A stretch of DNA of 5,802 bases from Gammaproteobacteria bacterium (GTDB lineage Bacteria; Pseudomonadota; Gammaproteobacteria; Arenicellales; JAOTYS01), in the NCBI GenBank assembly GCA_029861795.1, contig JAOTYS010000307.1:1-5802 (forward strand), written 5' to 3'. The notes below the pieces were generated by a model. That model had not been told where the DNA came from and searched no databases. It saw nothing but the letters and a program-made list of their open reading frames with translations. Shown in pieces: positions 5,388 through 5,802 of the stretch (positions are counted from its first letter, which is position 1; each line of letters starts with the position of its first letter). Both the position numbers and the translations under genes were made by a program.

Positions 5388-5777
5388 TCAATGGCTGTGG
5401 CCCACCAGACGAACCAGTTGGTGGAAGCTTTCGTGGACATCGTCGAACAAGTCATTGGTCGAACTTTCCATCTTCGTGCAGGCCACCTGCACCTGATCCA
5501 CCGCGTCGATGAGTCGTGCCGTCGCGGACTTCCAGTCGGCGGGATCAACACCATCGGGTACCGCTGCGTCATCGATGCCGCGTGCGTCTTGTAGTAATTT
5601 AGTGCTTTGTTTGCAGATCGCAGCACTGCGTTCGCCACCCGGCGGCGAATGCCACAACGGCGCCATAAGATTGTGAAACTGCGTTACCGCGGCGGGGAAA
5701 TCATGGTGCTTATGCATCTGCGCAATCGTCAGTGACGAGGCGGTGAGCAGTGCGAGCGTAATGCTTGTATACTTCAT
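5388..5777 (-). CDS. Exported histidine-rich helical protein
   Basis: I do not recognise this family. The protein is 129 aa from the ATG at 5777. Residues 1-19 form a signal peptide with likely cleavage after Ala19 (LTIA before QMHKHH). The mature part of about 110 aa is mostly helical by pattern, with two cysteines (55 and 100) that could pair. It carries nine histidines, clustered at the mature N-terminus (22, 24, 25), in FHNLMAPLWH (35 and 43) and at the C-terminus (115, 119, 127, 129). This suggests periplasmic metal or haem binding, but there is no CXXCH haem motif, so the role is inference. The promoter is outside the window, and no terminator is seen downstream. Confidence 0.82.
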   Translation of the reverse strand: MKYTSITLALLTASSLTIAQMHKHHDFPAAVTQFHNLMAPLWHSPPGGERSAAICKQSTKLLQDARGIDDAAVPDGVDPADWKSATARLIDAVDQVQVACTKMESSTNDLFDDVHESFHQLVRLVGHSH

Positions 5778-5781
5778 AACT

Positions 5782-5789
5782 CTCACCTT
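5782..5789 (-). promoter_or_regulatory. Ribosome binding site deciding the start of the last gene
   Basis: On the minus strand AAGGTGAG precedes AGTT and then ATG (5777-5775). A GTG at 5786-5784 in the same frame lies inside this Shine-Dalgarno and would leave no binding site of its own, so ATG is chosen and the protein begins MKYTS. Confidence 0.75.
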
Positions 5790-5802
5790 GGTTGTAAGTT
5801 GC

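Noticed and set aside
5276..5638. 120-codon minus-strand open frame
   Set aside because: It overlaps the histidine-rich protein gene in another frame, lacks a signal peptide or recognisable domain, and has no good ribosome binding site.
5784..5786. GTG as start of the last gene
   Set aside because: It falls within the Shine-Dalgarno that serves the ATG at 5777 and would leave no binding site upstream.
1..5802. CRISPR array, tRNA, rRNA or complete insertion sequence
   Set aside because: No regularly spaced repeats, no cloverleaf or rRNA-like stretch and no transposase frame were seen.

Overview
The window looks like an accessory stretch of a proteobacterial chromosome, probably gammaproteobacterial. 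This rests on Gram-negative type signal peptides, strong Shine-Dalgarno sites, a FimB/FimE-like short tyrosine recombinase and moderate GC; no rRNA, tRNA or housekeeping gene is present to confirm it. Four genes are well supported: a 512-aa membrane protein (257-1795, minus), a 244-aa tyrosine recombinase (2491-3225, plus), a 363-aa secreted beta-helix protein (3683-4774, minus) and a 129-aa exported histidine-rich protein (5388-5777, minus). They are separated by long non-coding gaps, as expected of gene-cassette-like or island DNA rather than a compact operon.

Region 1-2490. The membrane protein has about eight N-terminal membrane helices, a cytosolic alpha/beta domain that may be TIR-like, and a last helix at the C-terminus. 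It lies between two diverged copies of one non-coding repeat in the same orientation (about 11-120 and 1981-2090); a weaker third copy, inverted, sits just before the recombinase (2337-2388). A 10-bp perfect inverted repeat (1831-1868) lies directly upstream of the membrane gene.

Region 2400-3580. The recombinase has all six catalytic residues and an ideal ribosome binding site. A 35-nt hairpin (2426-2460) precedes it. Short repeats occur on both sides of it: AACACCAT/ATGGTGTT inverted, AAGCCCCCC/GGGGGGCTT inverted, and GACCCCTACC direct. These could be recombination sites or element ends, so the recombinase may sit in its own small mobile or invertible unit of about 1 kb.

Region 3550-5802. 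The beta-helix gene ends in a clear rho-independent terminator (3551-3576, minus). It has a 613-bp upstream gap holding a 32-bp dyad (4903-4934). The last gene is complete, but its promoter lies outside the window. No functional link between the four genes is visible. The most attractive hypotheses are a recombinase-controlled switch near a surface protein, and a membrane-anchored TIR-like sensor or effector carried between dispersed repeats; both are inference.
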